Source of the DNA: Pararhodobacter marinus
GTDB taxonomy: Bacteria > Pseudomonadota > Alphaproteobacteria > Rhodobacterales > Rhodobacteraceae
NCBI RefSeq assembly: GCF_003122215.1
Contig: NZ_QEYD01000007.1
Location: 62,001 to 126,000 of the forward strand
Direction of reading: 5' to 3'
DNA length: 64,000 bases
Below, piece after piece: positions 20,532 through 29,331 of the stretch; position 1 is the first letter of the stretch, and each line of letters opens with the position of its first letter. Below the pieces are notes generated by a model. That model was given only the letters and a program-made list of their open reading frames with translations, ran no database searches and was not told where the DNA came from. A program made the position numbers and the translations under genes.

Positions 20532-21443
20532 ATGGACAGGCTCGCCGCCGATCGGATGTTCATCGCGGTCATGGAGACCGGAAGTTTCGCCGCCGCCGCG
20601 CGAAAGCTGGGGACCAGTTCGGGGCAGGCCTCGAAACTCGTCTCCGCGCTCGAGGCCGAGCTGGGCACGCGACTGATGAACCGCACCACGCGCGCGCTGG
20701 CCCCGACCGAGCTGGGACAGACCTATTTCGCCCAGATCCGCAACATCGTCGGCGATCTTGACGCGCTGGACCAGACGCTGCGCGATGCGGGCGAGGCACC
20801 GCGCGGGCGGCTGCGGCTCTCGGCGCCGCTGTCTCTGGGCACGATCCAGCTGACCCGTGCGCTCAACGATTTCGCGCTGACCTTTCCGGGGATCGAGATG
20901 GATGTCTCGTTCACCGACCGCTACGTCAATCTGGTTGATGAAGGCTTCGACGCGGCGATCCGCGTGGGCACGCCCGCCGATTCCTCGCTGATCGCGCGCA
21001 AACTGGGCCGGGTGCGGATCATCACGCTGGCCAGCCCCGAATACCTGGCGTGCAACGGCCCGGTCGAGACGCCCGATGCGCTGACCCGCCATGCCTGCAT
21101 TCTGGACACCAACCTGCGCGAACCCACGCATTGGCGCTTTGCCGACCGCAGCGTCATCGTCTCGGGGCGGCTGCGCTATTCCAACGGCGTGGCCTGCCTT
21201 CTGGCCGCCGAACAGGGGCTGGGCATCGCCCGCGTACCGGGTTTCGCGGCCCTTCCCAGCATCGCCGAGGGGCGCGTGCGCGAGCTTCTGACCGATTATG
21301 AGCCCGCACCGATGGGGGTTTTCGCGATGTATCCCGCCGGGCGGCATCTGCCGCGCAAGGTCCGGCTGCTGATCGACTACCTCAGCGACGATTTCATCCG
21401 TCACGACCCGTTGCTGGTCCTCCCCGACCGGATGCCCGGCTGA
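20532..21443 (+). CDS. LysR family transcriptional regulator
   Basis: A 303-residue LysR protein. The winged helix-turn-helix covers residues 1-60 (FIAVMETGSFAAAARKLGTSSGQASKLVSALE) and the LysR_substrate domain about 90-295. AGGAG at 20520-20524 sets the ATG at 20532. The genes downstream on the same strand encode a DoxX protein and an extradiol dioxygenase, the likely regulated genes. The 118-bp gap after it holds two inverted repeats that may be its operators. Confidence 0.92.
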   Translation: MDRLAADRMFIAVMETGSFAAAARKLGTSSGQASKLVSALEAELGTRLMNRTTRALAPTELGQTYFAQIRNIVGDLDALDQTLRDAGEAPRGRLRLSAPLSLGTIQLTRALNDFALTFPGIEMDVSFTDRYVNLVDEGFDAAIRVGTPADSSLIARKLGRVRIITLASPEYLACNGPVETPDALTRHACILDTNLREPTHWRFADRSVIVSGRLRYSNGVACLLAAEQGLGIARVPGFAALPSIAEGRVRELLTDYEPAPMGVFAMYPAGRHLPRKVRLLIDYLSDDFIRHDPLLVLPDRMPG

Positions 21444-21446
21444 TTA

Positions 21447-21461
21447 CTTCCTAATTGGAAG
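21447..21461. promoter_or_regulatory. LysR-type T-N11-A dyad upstream of doxX
   Basis: CTTCC-TAATT-GGAAG is a perfect inverted repeat with 5-bp arms and contains a T-N11-A core as expected for LysR-family binding sites. It starts 4 bp after the LysR stop and lies about 100 bp before the DoxX ATG. The assignment to this regulator is inferred. Confidence 0.45.
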
Positions 21462-21480
21462 GAATGATCTGCCATCTCAC

Positions 21481-21494
21481 CGGATTACAATCCG
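21481..21494. promoter_or_regulatory. Palindrome CGGATT-AC-AATCCG upstream of doxX
   Basis: A perfect inverted repeat with 6-bp arms and a 2-bp spacer, 67 bp before the DoxX ATG. It may be an operator. The arms are too short to be a good terminator and no U tract follows. Confidence 0.4.
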
Positions 21495-21560
21495 ATCTCT
21501 TGCATGACATCTGAGGCTCATCAGGCGCAACGCCGCCGCATCAGACCTTGGAGACCGACA

Positions 21561-21986
21561 ATGACCACTGCCACCGCTTCCGATCTTTCCGCCGGCAAGA
21601 TCACCAATGCCGAGCTCGCCGCCCTGATCCTGCGGGTCTCGATGGGCGTTCTGTTCATCCTGCATGGCTGGATGAAGTACTCCGTCTTCACCCCCGCCGG
21701 CACCGCGCAATATTTCGCCGCCATCGGCCTGCCCGCGTTCCTGGGCTATGTCACCATCGCGGCCGAGATCCTTGGCGGTGCCGCGCTGATCGCCGGCCTC
21801 TGGACCCGCTGGGTTTCGGTCGCCTTCATCCCGCTGATGATCGGCGCGGGCTATTTCGGCCACGGCGCCAACGGCTTCTTCTTCTCGAACGAAGGCGGCG
21901 GCTGGGAATACACCGCGTTCTGGACCATCGTGCTGGTGGTGCAGGCCCTGCTGGGCGGCGGTGCCTGGGCCCTGCGCCGCGACTGA
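21561..21986 (+). CDS. DoxX family membrane protein
   Basis: A 141-residue protein with four membrane helices (ALILRVSMGVLFILHGWMKY, LGYVTIAAEILGGAALIAGLW, FIPLMIGAGYF, FWTIVLVVQALLGGGAWAL), matching DoxX/YphA. Start at 21561, with GGAG just upstream. It lies between a LysR gene and a dioxygenase gene, a common grouping in proteobacteria. The molecular role of DoxX proteins in this setting is not established; quinone or thiol stress links have been suggested for relatives. Confidence 0.88.
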   Translation: MTTATASDLSAGKITNAELAALILRVSMGVLFILHGWMKYSVFTPAGTAQYFAAIGLPAFLGYVTIAAEILGGAALIAGLWTRWVSVAFIPLMIGAGYFGHGANGFFFSNEGGGWEYTAFWTIVLVVQALLGGGAWALRRD

Positions 21987-22040
21987 CCGCAACCACGGGG
22001 GCGGCGGCCTGCCGCCCTCACCGTCTGACGGAGCATCCCC

Positions 22041-22835
22041 ATGACGCGCCTTCCCACCTATTTCATCTCGCATGGCGGCGGCCCCTGGCCGTGGATCCCG
22101 CAGATGCGCGCGCAATTCCACAATCTCGAGGCCAGCCTGCGGCAGATGGTCGAGGACCTGCCCGAAAAGCCCAGGGCCGTGCTGTCGATTTCCGGCCATT
22201 GGGAGGACGACAGCTTCGCCGTGATGGCCGCGCCGAAGCCGCCGATGGTCTACGATTATTACGGCTTCCCCAAGGAAACCTACGAGATAACCTATCCCGC
22301 CCCCGGCGCCCCCGAGCTGGCGCAGCGCACGATGGCGCTGTTGCAAAAGGCGGGCCTGCCCAGCCGGCTGGATACCGAACAGGGCTTCGACCACGGCACT
22401 TTCGCGCCGCTCTACATCATGTATCCGCAGGCCGATGTCCCGGTCTATCAGGTGTCGCTGCGCAAAGGGTATTCGCCCGAAGAGCATTTCGCGATGGGCC
22501 GCGCGCTGGCGCCCTTGCGCGACGAGGGCGTTATGATCGTGGGGTCGGGGCTGAGCTTTCATAACCTGCGCCTTTTCGGGCCAGGCGCGAAAGTCCCGTC
22601 CGAGGCCTTCGACGCATGGCTGGGCGACACGCTCGCGCATGAGCCCGAGGCCCGGACCGAGGCGCTTCTGCACTGGGAAGAGGCCCCCCATGCCCGCACC
22701 TGCCACGCGCAGGAGGACCATTTCGTCCCCCTCTTCGCCGCCCTGGGCGCGGCCGAGGGCGAACCTGCCACGCGGATCTACCACGATGTCGACCTGATGG
22801 GCGGCGTCACCGCGTCGAGCTATCGCTTCGGCTGA
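22041..22835 (+). CDS. DODA-type (class III) extradiol ring-cleavage dioxygenase
   Basis: A 264-residue LigB-superfamily enzyme. The metal-binding and catalytic histidines are visible in SHGGGP (H10), SGHWED, FDHGTF and AQEDHFVPL. Relatives (YgiD, plant DODA) open catechol rings such as DOPA using non-haem Fe(II) or Zn(II). The native substrate here is unknown. It follows the DoxX gene by 54 bp and ends in a strong terminator, so it closes the LysR-controlled group. Confidence 0.9.
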   Translation: MTRLPTYFISHGGGPWPWIPQMRAQFHNLEASLRQMVEDLPEKPRAVLSISGHWEDDSFAVMAAPKPPMVYDYYGFPKETYEITYPAPGAPELAQRTMALLQKAGLPSRLDTEQGFDHGTFAPLYIMYPQADVPVYQVSLRKGYSPEEHFAMGRALAPLRDEGVMIVGSGLSFHNLRLFGPGAKVPSEAFDAWLGDTLAHEPEARTEALLHWEEAPHARTCHAQEDHFVPLFAALGAAEGEPATRIYHDVDLMGGVTASSYRFG

Positions 22836-22860
22836 CCGCCAAAGGCGTCCCGACCACGAG

Positions 22861-22894
22861 AAACGGCCACCGGAACCCCGGTGGCCGTTTTTTC
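22861..22894 (+). terminator. Rho-independent terminator after the dioxygenase gene
   Basis: A perfect 13-bp stem (22861-22873 with 22878-22890), a 4-nt AACC loop and a run of T residues (TTTTTT overlapping the stem end). Confidence 0.9.
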
Positions 22895-22911
22895 TGGGGC
22901 GCCGTGAGCGC

Positions 22912-24855
22912 TTAGCGTGCCCCGACGATCTCGCGGATCTGCGCGCGCAGGGTCTCGACCCGCTCGCCCGCTGCCTCGCTGGCGTCGCGCGCCTGCACGA
23001 TCTCGGCGTCGATGGCATCGACCCGCGCCCGGCGCTCGCGGTTGGCCTGGCTGTCATCGCCCAGTTGAACGATCAGGTTGACCAGCCGCTCCTGTTCACG
23101 CTCCAGCGCCTGAACCTCGCCCGCCAGACGGCGCTGCGCATTCTCGCTCTCCAGCACCTCGCGGCGCAGCTCGGCGATGCGGGCCAGCGTCTCGCGCACC
23201 TCGTCGCTGACCGCGCGGCCTTCCCAATAGGCCAGCGTCGGCACGTCCATGTCCAGCACACCGACCCGGCGGGTGCGTGGCTGGCGCTCGGTCACGACCA
23301 GCTGCGCGCGCTCGCCCGCCGGGACCTCGACCACCCAGCGCCAGGCATCGGGGCGCTCTTCGGGGCCCGTCGCGCTGCTCACGCGCCAGCCCGCGCGGCG
23401 CGGGTGGTCGATCGTGACCTCGCGCGCCTCGTCGGCGGCGCCTTCGATCCGGTAGGTGACGCGGCGCTCCAGATCCTCGGACACATGCAGCATCCCGCCC
23501 GCGATGCGCATCTCTCGCACGGCTTCGGTACTGGTGGTTTCCTCGCGCACCTCGACCGCCGTGTCGCGGGCGAAATCGACGATCTCGGTCGCGCCCGGCG
23601 CCAGTTCGGGGATCATCGCATCCCCGGCATGGCCGCGCCCATCCTCGTAGAGCGTCAGCACGCCCGCGGGCAGACGCAGCGGCAGCGGGTTTTCCAGGGA
23701 CAGCGCGATCACCGGATGCACATCCCCCTGCCCGCCGCGATACAGGACCAGCCGCGCATCGGGCAGGTCTTCGGACAGGAACGGCACGCTCATCATCTGC
23801 CCCGCGGCCAGCGTCACCGGCGTGCCCAGCGTGAAGCGGCTGAAGCTGTCGCCGTCATCGGCACTGACCGAAACCGAGGCCGCGCTGTCGGCCATGTCAG
23901 CCATCGCCGCGCGCCCGCCTGACGGGGCCATCTCGGCAATCGCGCCGCGGAATTGCGGCTCGGCGGCGATCATCGGCGCGGGCGCGGGATAATCGCCCGC
24001 CTGTTCGCGATGGGCATAGGTGCGCGCGTAAAGCTGCGCCTCGATCGCGCGAACCGAGCCCGTCGCCAGCGTCAGCTGGATATTGTCCCAGTCGATGCCG
24101 GTGGTGTTTTCCACCACCGCCCAGCCGATCAGGCGAATGCCCTCATCGGTATCGACCGCGCGCCACGCTGTGCGCCAGAGCGGCGCGTCCTGCAGATAGA
24201 CCAGCCCCACATCGCGCGGGGTGCGGTCCTCGCTGTCGAGCGTCAGCTCGACCCGGCGCGGATTGGCCGAGGCCCGCCACGCCCGCAGCGCATCGCTCAG
24301 CGTGGCCTGATCGGCCGCATCGGCGAAGCGCACGCCCAGCGCGTCGTCCATCTCGAAACTGTGCAACGTTCCGTCCTCGGCCTGCAGGTTCAGCACAGGC
24401 ACGGTGCCATGCTCGCCCTCGCGCTGCGTGACGCCCATGTTGAGGCCCTGCCATTGCTCGCCCCGGCGCTCGACGATCAGCGGCGCGCCGATCATCGTGC
24501 CGAACAGCCGGACCGGATCGGTCACATCCTGCGGCGCGAAGGGGAAATGCGCGAAAGCGTCCTCGAAACTGCCGGGCCCGGTCATCGTCACGAAAGGCAC
24601 GGCCCCGGCGGGATCGAGCACCCACAGGCTTTTCAGGAAATCGTCGATATCGTCGCGCGCGACCGACAGGGTGATCGGCTCGACGCCCATCTGGCCCTCG
24701 GCCTCGATCATCGCAAGCCCGGCGGTCGACAGCGTGACGGCGTTGATCGCGGTTTCGGCGTGCAGCGGCATGGCCAGCGCAAGGCCGCTCAGCGACAGGA
24801 TCACGGTGTTGCGCAGGCGGCGGCGCAGACGGGAATGGGGCAGATGAAAAAGCAT
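22912..24855 (-). CDS. DUF4139-like exported protein
   Basis: A 647-residue protein with a signal peptide (RNTVILSLSGLALAMPLHAET). The body is beta-rich and includes segments like those of DUF4139/MuiA proteins (DVGLVYLQDAPLWRTAWR, LENPLPLRLPAGVLTLYEDG). The last 110 residues form a coiled coil (RETLARIAELRREVLESENAQRR to the C-terminus). ATG at 24855 is preferred because it places the signal peptide at the N-terminus. The family is probably periplasmic and has no established function. The coiled coil at the C-terminus, not in the middle as in MuiA, is unusual. It is single-gene, with no informative neighbours. Confidence 0.65.
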   Translation of the reverse strand: MLFHLPHSRLRRRLRNTVILSLSGLALAMPLHAETAINAVTLSTAGLAMIEAEGQMGVEPITLSVARDDIDDFLKSLWVLDPAGAVPFVTMTGPGSFEDAFAHFPFAPQDVTDPVRLFGTMIGAPLIVERRGEQWQGLNMGVTQREGEHGTVPVLNLQAEDGTLHSFEMDDALGVRFADAADQATLSDALRAWRASANPRRVELTLDSEDRTPRDVGLVYLQDAPLWRTAWRAVDTDEGIRLIGWAVVENTTGIDWDNIQLTLATGSVRAIEAQLYARTYAHREQAGDYPAPAPMIAAEPQFRGAIAEMAPSGGRAAMADMADSAASVSVSADDGDSFSRFTLGTPVTLAAGQMMSVPFLSEDLPDARLVLYRGGQGDVHPVIALSLENPLPLRLPAGVLTLYEDGRGHAGDAMIPELAPGATEIVDFARDTAVEVREETTSTEAVREMRIAGGMLHVSEDLERRVTYRIEGAADEAREVTIDHPRRAGWRVSSATGPEERPDAWRWVVEVPAGERAQLVVTERQPRTRRVGVLDMDVPTLAYWEGRAVSDEVRETLARIAELRREVLESENAQRRLAGEVQALEREQERLVNLIVQLGDDSQANRERRARVDAIDAEIVQARDASEAAGERVETLRAQIREIVGAR

Positions 24856-24974
24856 TCGGGGAACTCCGGGCGAAGGATATCTTCGACGCCACACTGCCCA
24901 ATCGGCGATCACAGGCCAAGGGGGAGGACGTTCACCAAAGCGCCAGCAAGACGTGTGCGGCGCGTGACAGCGAA

Positions 24975-25000
24975 CGGGCCCGGCATCGTCGCCGGGCCCG
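24975..25000 (-). terminator. Hairpin after the AGCS transporter gene
   Basis: A perfect 10-bp GC stem (CGGGCCCGGC at 24975-24984, GCCGGGCCCG at 24991-25000) with a 6-nt loop lies 10 bp past the AGCS stop on the minus strand. The U tract is poor, so termination may be partial or need Rho. Confidence 0.55.
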
Positions 25001-25009
25001 CCTGAAGCG

Positions 25010-26563
25010 TTATTTGAACTTCTTGATTTCGCCCGATTTCAGCCGCGCCTGATAGCTGGCCAGCTCGCGTTTGACGACCGGCATCAGGAAATACAGCCCG
25101 ATGATGTTCACGACGCCCATCGCGAACAGGGCCGCGTCCGAGAAGTCCAGAACCGCGCCGAGGCTCGACGCCGCGCCGACGATCACGAAAAAGCAAAACA
25201 GCAGCTTGAAGACCAGCTCCTTGCCCTTGCCTTCGCCGAACAGGTAGGTCCATGCCTTGAGGCCGTAATAGCTCCACGAGATCATGGTCGAGAAGGCGAA
25301 CAGGAACACCGCGACGGCCAGCACATAGCCGAACCAGCCGAAGACCGAGCTGAACGCCGCCGCCGTCAGCGCCACGCCCGACGTGTCGCCCACCGTGGCG
25401 ATCCCGCCGCTGTCGTTCAGGATGTAGAGACCGGTCTCAGGGTTCACCATCAATTGCCCGGTGATGATGATGACCAGCGAGGTCATGGTGCAGATCACCA
25501 CCGTGTCGATGAAGGGTTCCAGCAGCGACACGAAGCCCTCGGTGATCGGCTCCTTGGTGCGCACCGCCGAGTGGGCGATGGCGGCCGAGCCGATCCCCGC
25601 CTCGTTCGAGAACGCGGCGCGGCGGAAGCCCTGGATCAGCGCGCCGATGATGCCGCCGGTGACGCCCAGCCCGGTGAAAGCGCCCGCGAAGATCTCGCGG
25701 AAGGCCTCGCCCACCATGTCGAGATTCATCGCGATGATGACCAGCGCCGACAGCACGTAAAGCACGCCCATGAAGGGCACGACCTTTTCCGTCACCTGCG
25801 CGATCGACTTCAGCCCGCCGATGATGACGGCGAAGACCACCGCCGCCAGGATCACGCCGGTGATCCAGCCGGGATAATCCCCCACCACGCCGGAAATCGC
25901 CGCATGGGCCTGATTGGCCTGGAACATGTTGCCCCCGCCCATCGCGCCCAGCACGCAGAAGATCGCGAACATCACCGCCATGAACTTGCCCAGCGGCAGG
26001 CCGCGTTCCTTGAACCCCTTGTCGAGATAGTACATCGGCCCGCCCGACACGCTGCCGTCGGGATATTCGTTGCGGTACTTAACGCCCAGCGTGCATTCGG
26101 TGAATTTCGTGGCCATGCCCAGCAGGCCCGCGAGGATCATCCAGAACGTGGCCCCGGCCCCGCCGATGCTGACCGCCACCGCGACCCCCGCGATGTTGCC
26201 CAGTCCCACGGTGCCCGACAAAGCGGTCGCCAGCGCCTGGAAATGGCTGACCTCGCCCGCGTCGTTGGGATCCGAGTAGTCGCCCTTCACAAGCTGGATG
26301 GAATGTTTGAAGGCGCGAAACTGGATGAAGCCGAAATACAGCGAAAACACCGCCGCGGCGATCACCAGCCAGCCGACGATCCACGGCACGCCGGTGCCCG
26401 GCACATTGGCGAAGATGAGCGCGACGAACCAGCCGGTCGAGGCGGCGAAGATGTCGTTGATGGTGTCGCCGATGGTCGCGGCGGCTTCGTCCTGCGCCAT
26501 CGCCATGGCTGGCAGCGCGGTCAGAAAGGCGCCCAGAGCGGCGCGTTGGGTCAATCGTTGCAT
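25010..26563 (-). CDS. Alanine/glycine:cation symporter (AGCS family)
   Basis: A 517-residue transporter with about 11 membrane helices after a short N-terminal hydrophobic segment that looks like a signal peptide (AAATIGDT follows AMAQDE). The AGCS signature GTVGLGNIAGVAVAVSIGGAG is present, as is the SNEAGIGSAAIAHSA motif. It imports alanine or glycine, or a similar small amino acid, with Na+ or H+. ATG at 26563 starts 16 bp after the stop of a universal stress protein gene, so both are probably on one transcript. Confidence 0.93.
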   Translation of the reverse strand: MQRLTQRAALGAFLTALPAMAMAQDEAAATIGDTINDIFAASTGWFVALIFANVPGTGVPWIVGWLVIAAAVFSLYFGFIQFRAFKHSIQLVKGDYSDPNDAGEVSHFQALATALSGTVGLGNIAGVAVAVSIGGAGATFWMILAGLLGMATKFTECTLGVKYRNEYPDGSVSGGPMYYLDKGFKERGLPLGKFMAVMFAIFCVLGAMGGGNMFQANQAHAAISGVVGDYPGWITGVILAAVVFAVIIGGLKSIAQVTEKVVPFMGVLYVLSALVIIAMNLDMVGEAFREIFAGAFTGLGVTGGIIGALIQGFRRAAFSNEAGIGSAAIAHSAVRTKEPITEGFVSLLEPFIDTVVICTMTSLVIIITGQLMVNPETGLYILNDSGGIATVGDTSGVALTAAAFSSVFGWFGYVLAVAVFLFAFSTMISWSYYGLKAWTYLFGEGKGKELVFKLLFCFFVIVGAASSLGAVLDFSDAALFAMGVVNIIGLYFLMPVVKRELASYQARLKSGEIKKFK

Positions 26564-26579
26564 GGGAAACTCCGCTGGC

Positions 26580-27017
26580 TCAGGGCACGATGGTGACGGG
26601 AACGGTGGCGATTTGCGCCAGCGTGCCGGTGACGGAGCCGAACAGCCGCGCCCCCAGCCCCGACGAGCCGATCCGCCCGATGACGATCTGCGAGGCGTTG
26701 CGCGCCTTGGCGATATCGACCAGCGTCTCGGCGACATGGCCAAAGCGGATATCGCTCGACACCGTCAGTCCCGCCGCCTGCAGCTTTGCCACGACCGGGC
26801 TGACCAGAACGTCTTCGGCGCGCGTCATCTCTTCCTTGCGCCGCTTGTGACGTTCTTCGATCTCTTCCTTGGTCAGGAAGCTGTAGGGCGACCATTCAAG
26901 CACATGCGCCACGACCAGCGCGGCGCCGCTGCTTTGCGCAAAGCTCTGGGCCAGCGTGACGGCGCGTTCTCCGGCGCCGGATCCGTCGTAGGCAACGACG
27001 ATCGGGGGTGTTGTCAT
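26580..27017 (-). CDS. Universal stress protein (UspA family), upstream of the AGCS transporter
   Basis: A 145-residue Usp protein beginning MTTPPIVVAYDGSGAGERAV. It has the full ATP-binding loop G-2x-G-9x-G(S/T) in the GRIGSSGLGARLFGSVTGTL segment, unlike the more degenerate Usp at 2960-3361. GGAGA lies before the ATG at 27017. Downstream and almost touching is an AGCS amino-acid transporter. Confidence 0.92.
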   Translation of the reverse strand: MTTPPIVVAYDGSGAGERAVTLAQSFAQSSGAALVVAHVLEWSPYSFLTKEEIEERHKRRKEEMTRAEDVLVSPVVAKLQAAGLTVSSDIRFGHVAETLVDIAKARNASQIVIGRIGSSGLGARLFGSVTGTLAQIATVPVTIVP

Positions 27018-27381
27018 GTTTTCTCTCCACTGTTGTGCCCGTTGAAACCGGGCTTCGACAACCCTAGGCCGAGCAGAGCGGGATTTTCTCCGCAAACCCG
27101 GCCCGGGCGGAGGCTTTTGCGACATTTCTGTGGCAAAGTGTCGCATATGCGGGAGATTCTTCCAAATCGCGCGCAGGCTTTGCACCGCAGCCCCGATCCG
27201 CAGGCCCGATCCGGCGCCGGGTCCCGGTGCCCCGGTCCGGTCGGTCGGTTCCTGCCTCACACTGCGTCACAAGGCCTCACAAGGGCGCTGCGCCGGCGCC
27301 CGGGCCGTGCAATGCTTGCCCTGACGGCGCCGGGCGCCTAAACGCGAAGTCCTTAGACGAGGACGAAAGAGGCCGGGTTTC
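27018..27381. other. Intergenic region between usp and the ABC exporter gene
   Basis: A 364-bp divergent gap without a gene I can support. It should hold the promoters of the usp-AGCS pair (minus) and the ABC exporter (plus). It contains one clear inverted repeat at 27118-27145, listed separately. Short open frames here (for example toward 27324) are arginine-rich shadows with no start signal. Confidence 0.6.
27118..27145. promoter_or_regulatory. Inverted repeat TGCGACA-N14-TGTCGCA
   Basis: Perfect 7-bp arms (27118-27124 and 27139-27145) separated by 14 bp, so the half-sites are 21 bp apart, two helical turns. This spacing suggests a dimeric regulator. It lies about 100 bp upstream of the usp start and 240 bp upstream of the ABC gene. 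I cannot name the regulator. Confidence 0.45.
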
Positions 27382-29196
27382 ATGAGCGACGCATCGCACA
27401 CGCAACAGCGCGCAAGCTCGCGCCGGATCGCCGCGCTGGCCGGGCTCTGGCCGTTCCTCGGGGCGTATAAGGGGCTGCTGGCCGGGGCACTGGTCGCGCT
27501 GGTGCTGACCGCCGGGGTTTCGCTGGCGCTGCCGCTGGCGGTGCGGCGAGTGGTCGATGGCTTCGGCGAGGGCGCGCTGGAGCTGCTCAACCAGTATTTC
27601 GGCGCGGCGCTGGGGCTGGCGGCGCTGCTCGCGCTGGGCACCGGGCTGCGGTACTACATGGTCACGCGGCTGGGCGAGCGCGTGGTGGCCGATATCCGCA
27701 AGGCGCTGTTCGCCCGCGTGATCGGCATGTCGCCGGCGTTCTTCGAAAAGATCCTGTCGGGCGAAGTGCTGTCGCGCATCACCACCGACACCACGCTGAT
27801 CCAGTCGATCGTCGGCTCGTCGGTGTCGATCGCGCTCAGGAACCTGCTGATGCTGGTGGGGGGGCTGGTGATGCTGGCGCTGACCTCGCCGAAACTCACC
27901 GGGCTGGTGCTGCTGCTGGTGCCGGCAGTGATCGTGCCCATCGTCGTGCTGGGCCGCCGCCTGCGCCGCCTGTCGCGCGAAAACCAGGACTGGATCGCGC
28001 AATCCTCGGGCAACGCCTCGGAGGCGCTGGGCGCGGCGCAGACCGTGCAGGCCTTCACGCACGAGACCCGCTCGATCGCCACCTTCGACCGTGTCACCGA
28101 GAAAAGCTTCGATGTCGCCATGGTGCGGATCCTGACCCGCGCGGCGATGACCGTGGTGATCATCGCGCTGGTCTTCTCGGGCATTGTCGGCGTGCTGTGG
28201 ATCGGCGCCATCGACGTGCGCGAAGGCACGATGTCCATCGGCGAGCTGGTGCAGTTCGTCATCTACTCGGTGCTGGTCGCGGGCTCGGTCGGAGCGCTGT
28301 CGGAGATCTGGGGCGAGCTGCAACGCGCGGCGGGCGCGACCGAGCGGCTGGTCGAGCTGATGGAAACCATCGACACGATCCAGGATCCCGACGCGCCCGT
28401 CGCGCTCGCCGCCCCGGTGCGGGGCGCGGTGGCCTTCGAGAATGTGCGCTTCCACTATCCCTCGCGGCCGACGCAATCGGCGCTCGACGGGATCTCGCTC
28501 AGCGTGGCGCCGGGCGAGACCGTGGCGCTGGTCGGCCCCTCGGGCGCGGGGAAATCGACGATCATCCAGCTCTTGATGCGCTTTTACGACCCGCAACAGG
28601 GCCGCGTGACGCTGGACGGGACCGATCTGCGCGAGCTCAGCCGCGCCCAGCTGCGCGGCGCGATGGCGCTGGTGCCGCAGGACCCGGTGATCTTCGCCAC
28701 CACCGCGCGCGAGAATATCCGCTTCGGCCGCCCCGAGGCCACCGACGCCGAGATCGACGAGGCCGCGAAGGCCGCCGCCGCACATGACTTCATCACCGCC
28801 CTGCCCGAGGGCTACGAGACCCAGCTGGGCGAGCGCGGGGTGATGCTGTCGGGCGGGCAGAAACAGCGCATCGCCATCGCCCGCGCGATCCTGCGCGACG
28901 CGCCGGTGCTGTTGCTGGACGAGGCGACCTCGGCGCTGGACGCGGAAAGCGAGCGGCTGGTGCAGGAGGCGGTCGACCGGCTGAGCGAAGGCCGCACCAC
29001 GCTGGTCGTGGCGCACCGGCTGGCCACCGTGCGCAAGGCCGACCGGATCGTCGTCTTCGAAGGCGGCCATATCGTCGCCAGCGGCACGCATGACGCGCTG
29101 GTGGCCGAAGGTGGACTGTATGCCCGGCTGGCACGGCTGCAATTCACCGATGGCGGTTTCGGCGCGGCTGATTTGACTGCGAGCGACCGGGCGTAA
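27382..29196 (+). CDS. ABC exporter, fused membrane and ATPase domains (MsbA/ABCB-like)
   Basis: A 604-residue half-transporter: ABC_membrane domain with six helices over about residues 20-320, then an ATPase domain. Walker A is GPSGAGKST, the Q-loop VPQDP, the signature [14 protein letters not shown], Walker [12 protein letters not shown] and the switch histidine is in VAHRLATV. It forms a homodimer that exports lipids, peptides or drugs; the substrate is not readable. It stands alone between divergent and convergent neighbours. Confidence 0.92.
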   Translation: MSDASHTQQRASSRRIAALAGLWPFLGAYKGLLAGALVALVLTAGVSLALPLAVRRVVDGFGEGALELLNQYFGAALGLAALLALGTGLRYYMVTRLGERVVADIRKALFARVIGMSPAFFEKILSGEVLSRITTDTTLIQSIVGSSVSIALRNLLMLVGGLVMLALTSPKLTGLVLLLVPAVIVPIVVLGRRLRRLSRENQDWIAQSSGNASEALGAAQTVQAFTHETRSIATFDRVTEKSFDVAMVRILTRAAMTVVIIALVFSGIVGVLWIGAIDVREGTMSIGELVQFVIYSVLVAGSVGALSEIWGELQRAAGATERLVELMETIDTIQDPDAPVALAAPVRGAVAFENVRFHYPSRPTQSALDGISLSVAPGETVALVGPSGAGKSTIIQLLMRFYDPQQGRVTLDGTDLRELSRAQLRGAMALVPQDPVIFATTARENIRFGRPEATDAEIDEAAKAAAAHDFITALPEGYETQLGERGVMLSGGQKQRIAIARAILRDAPVLLLDEATSALDAESERLVQEAVDRLSEGRTTLVVAHRLATVRKADRIVVFEGGHIVASGTHDALVAEGGLYARLARLQFTDGGFGAADLTASDRA

Positions 29197-29215
29197 CGCC
29201 CGACGGGAACAAGAA

Positions 29216-29284
29216 AGGGGGCTGTCTGCCCCCTCTTGGCCTGCGGCCAATTCACCCCCGAGGATATTTGCGGAACAAAGATCG
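29216..29284 (+). repeat. Composite intergenic element, copy 1: GC hairpin plus ACCCCCGAGGATATTTG
   Basis: A hairpin AGGGGGC (29216-29222) / GCCCCCT (29228-29234) is followed at about 29255 by ACCCCCGAGGATATTTGCGG and AACAAAG. A second copy with the same order of parts lies at 47158-47203. The hairpin probably ends the ABC exporter transcript. The conserved 3' part is not explained by termination alone. Confidence 0.6.
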
Positions 29285-29331
29285 GGCCGCGCCGATTGCT
29301 ACGGGTGCGGTCGCAGGCGCGCGGGCGTCGC

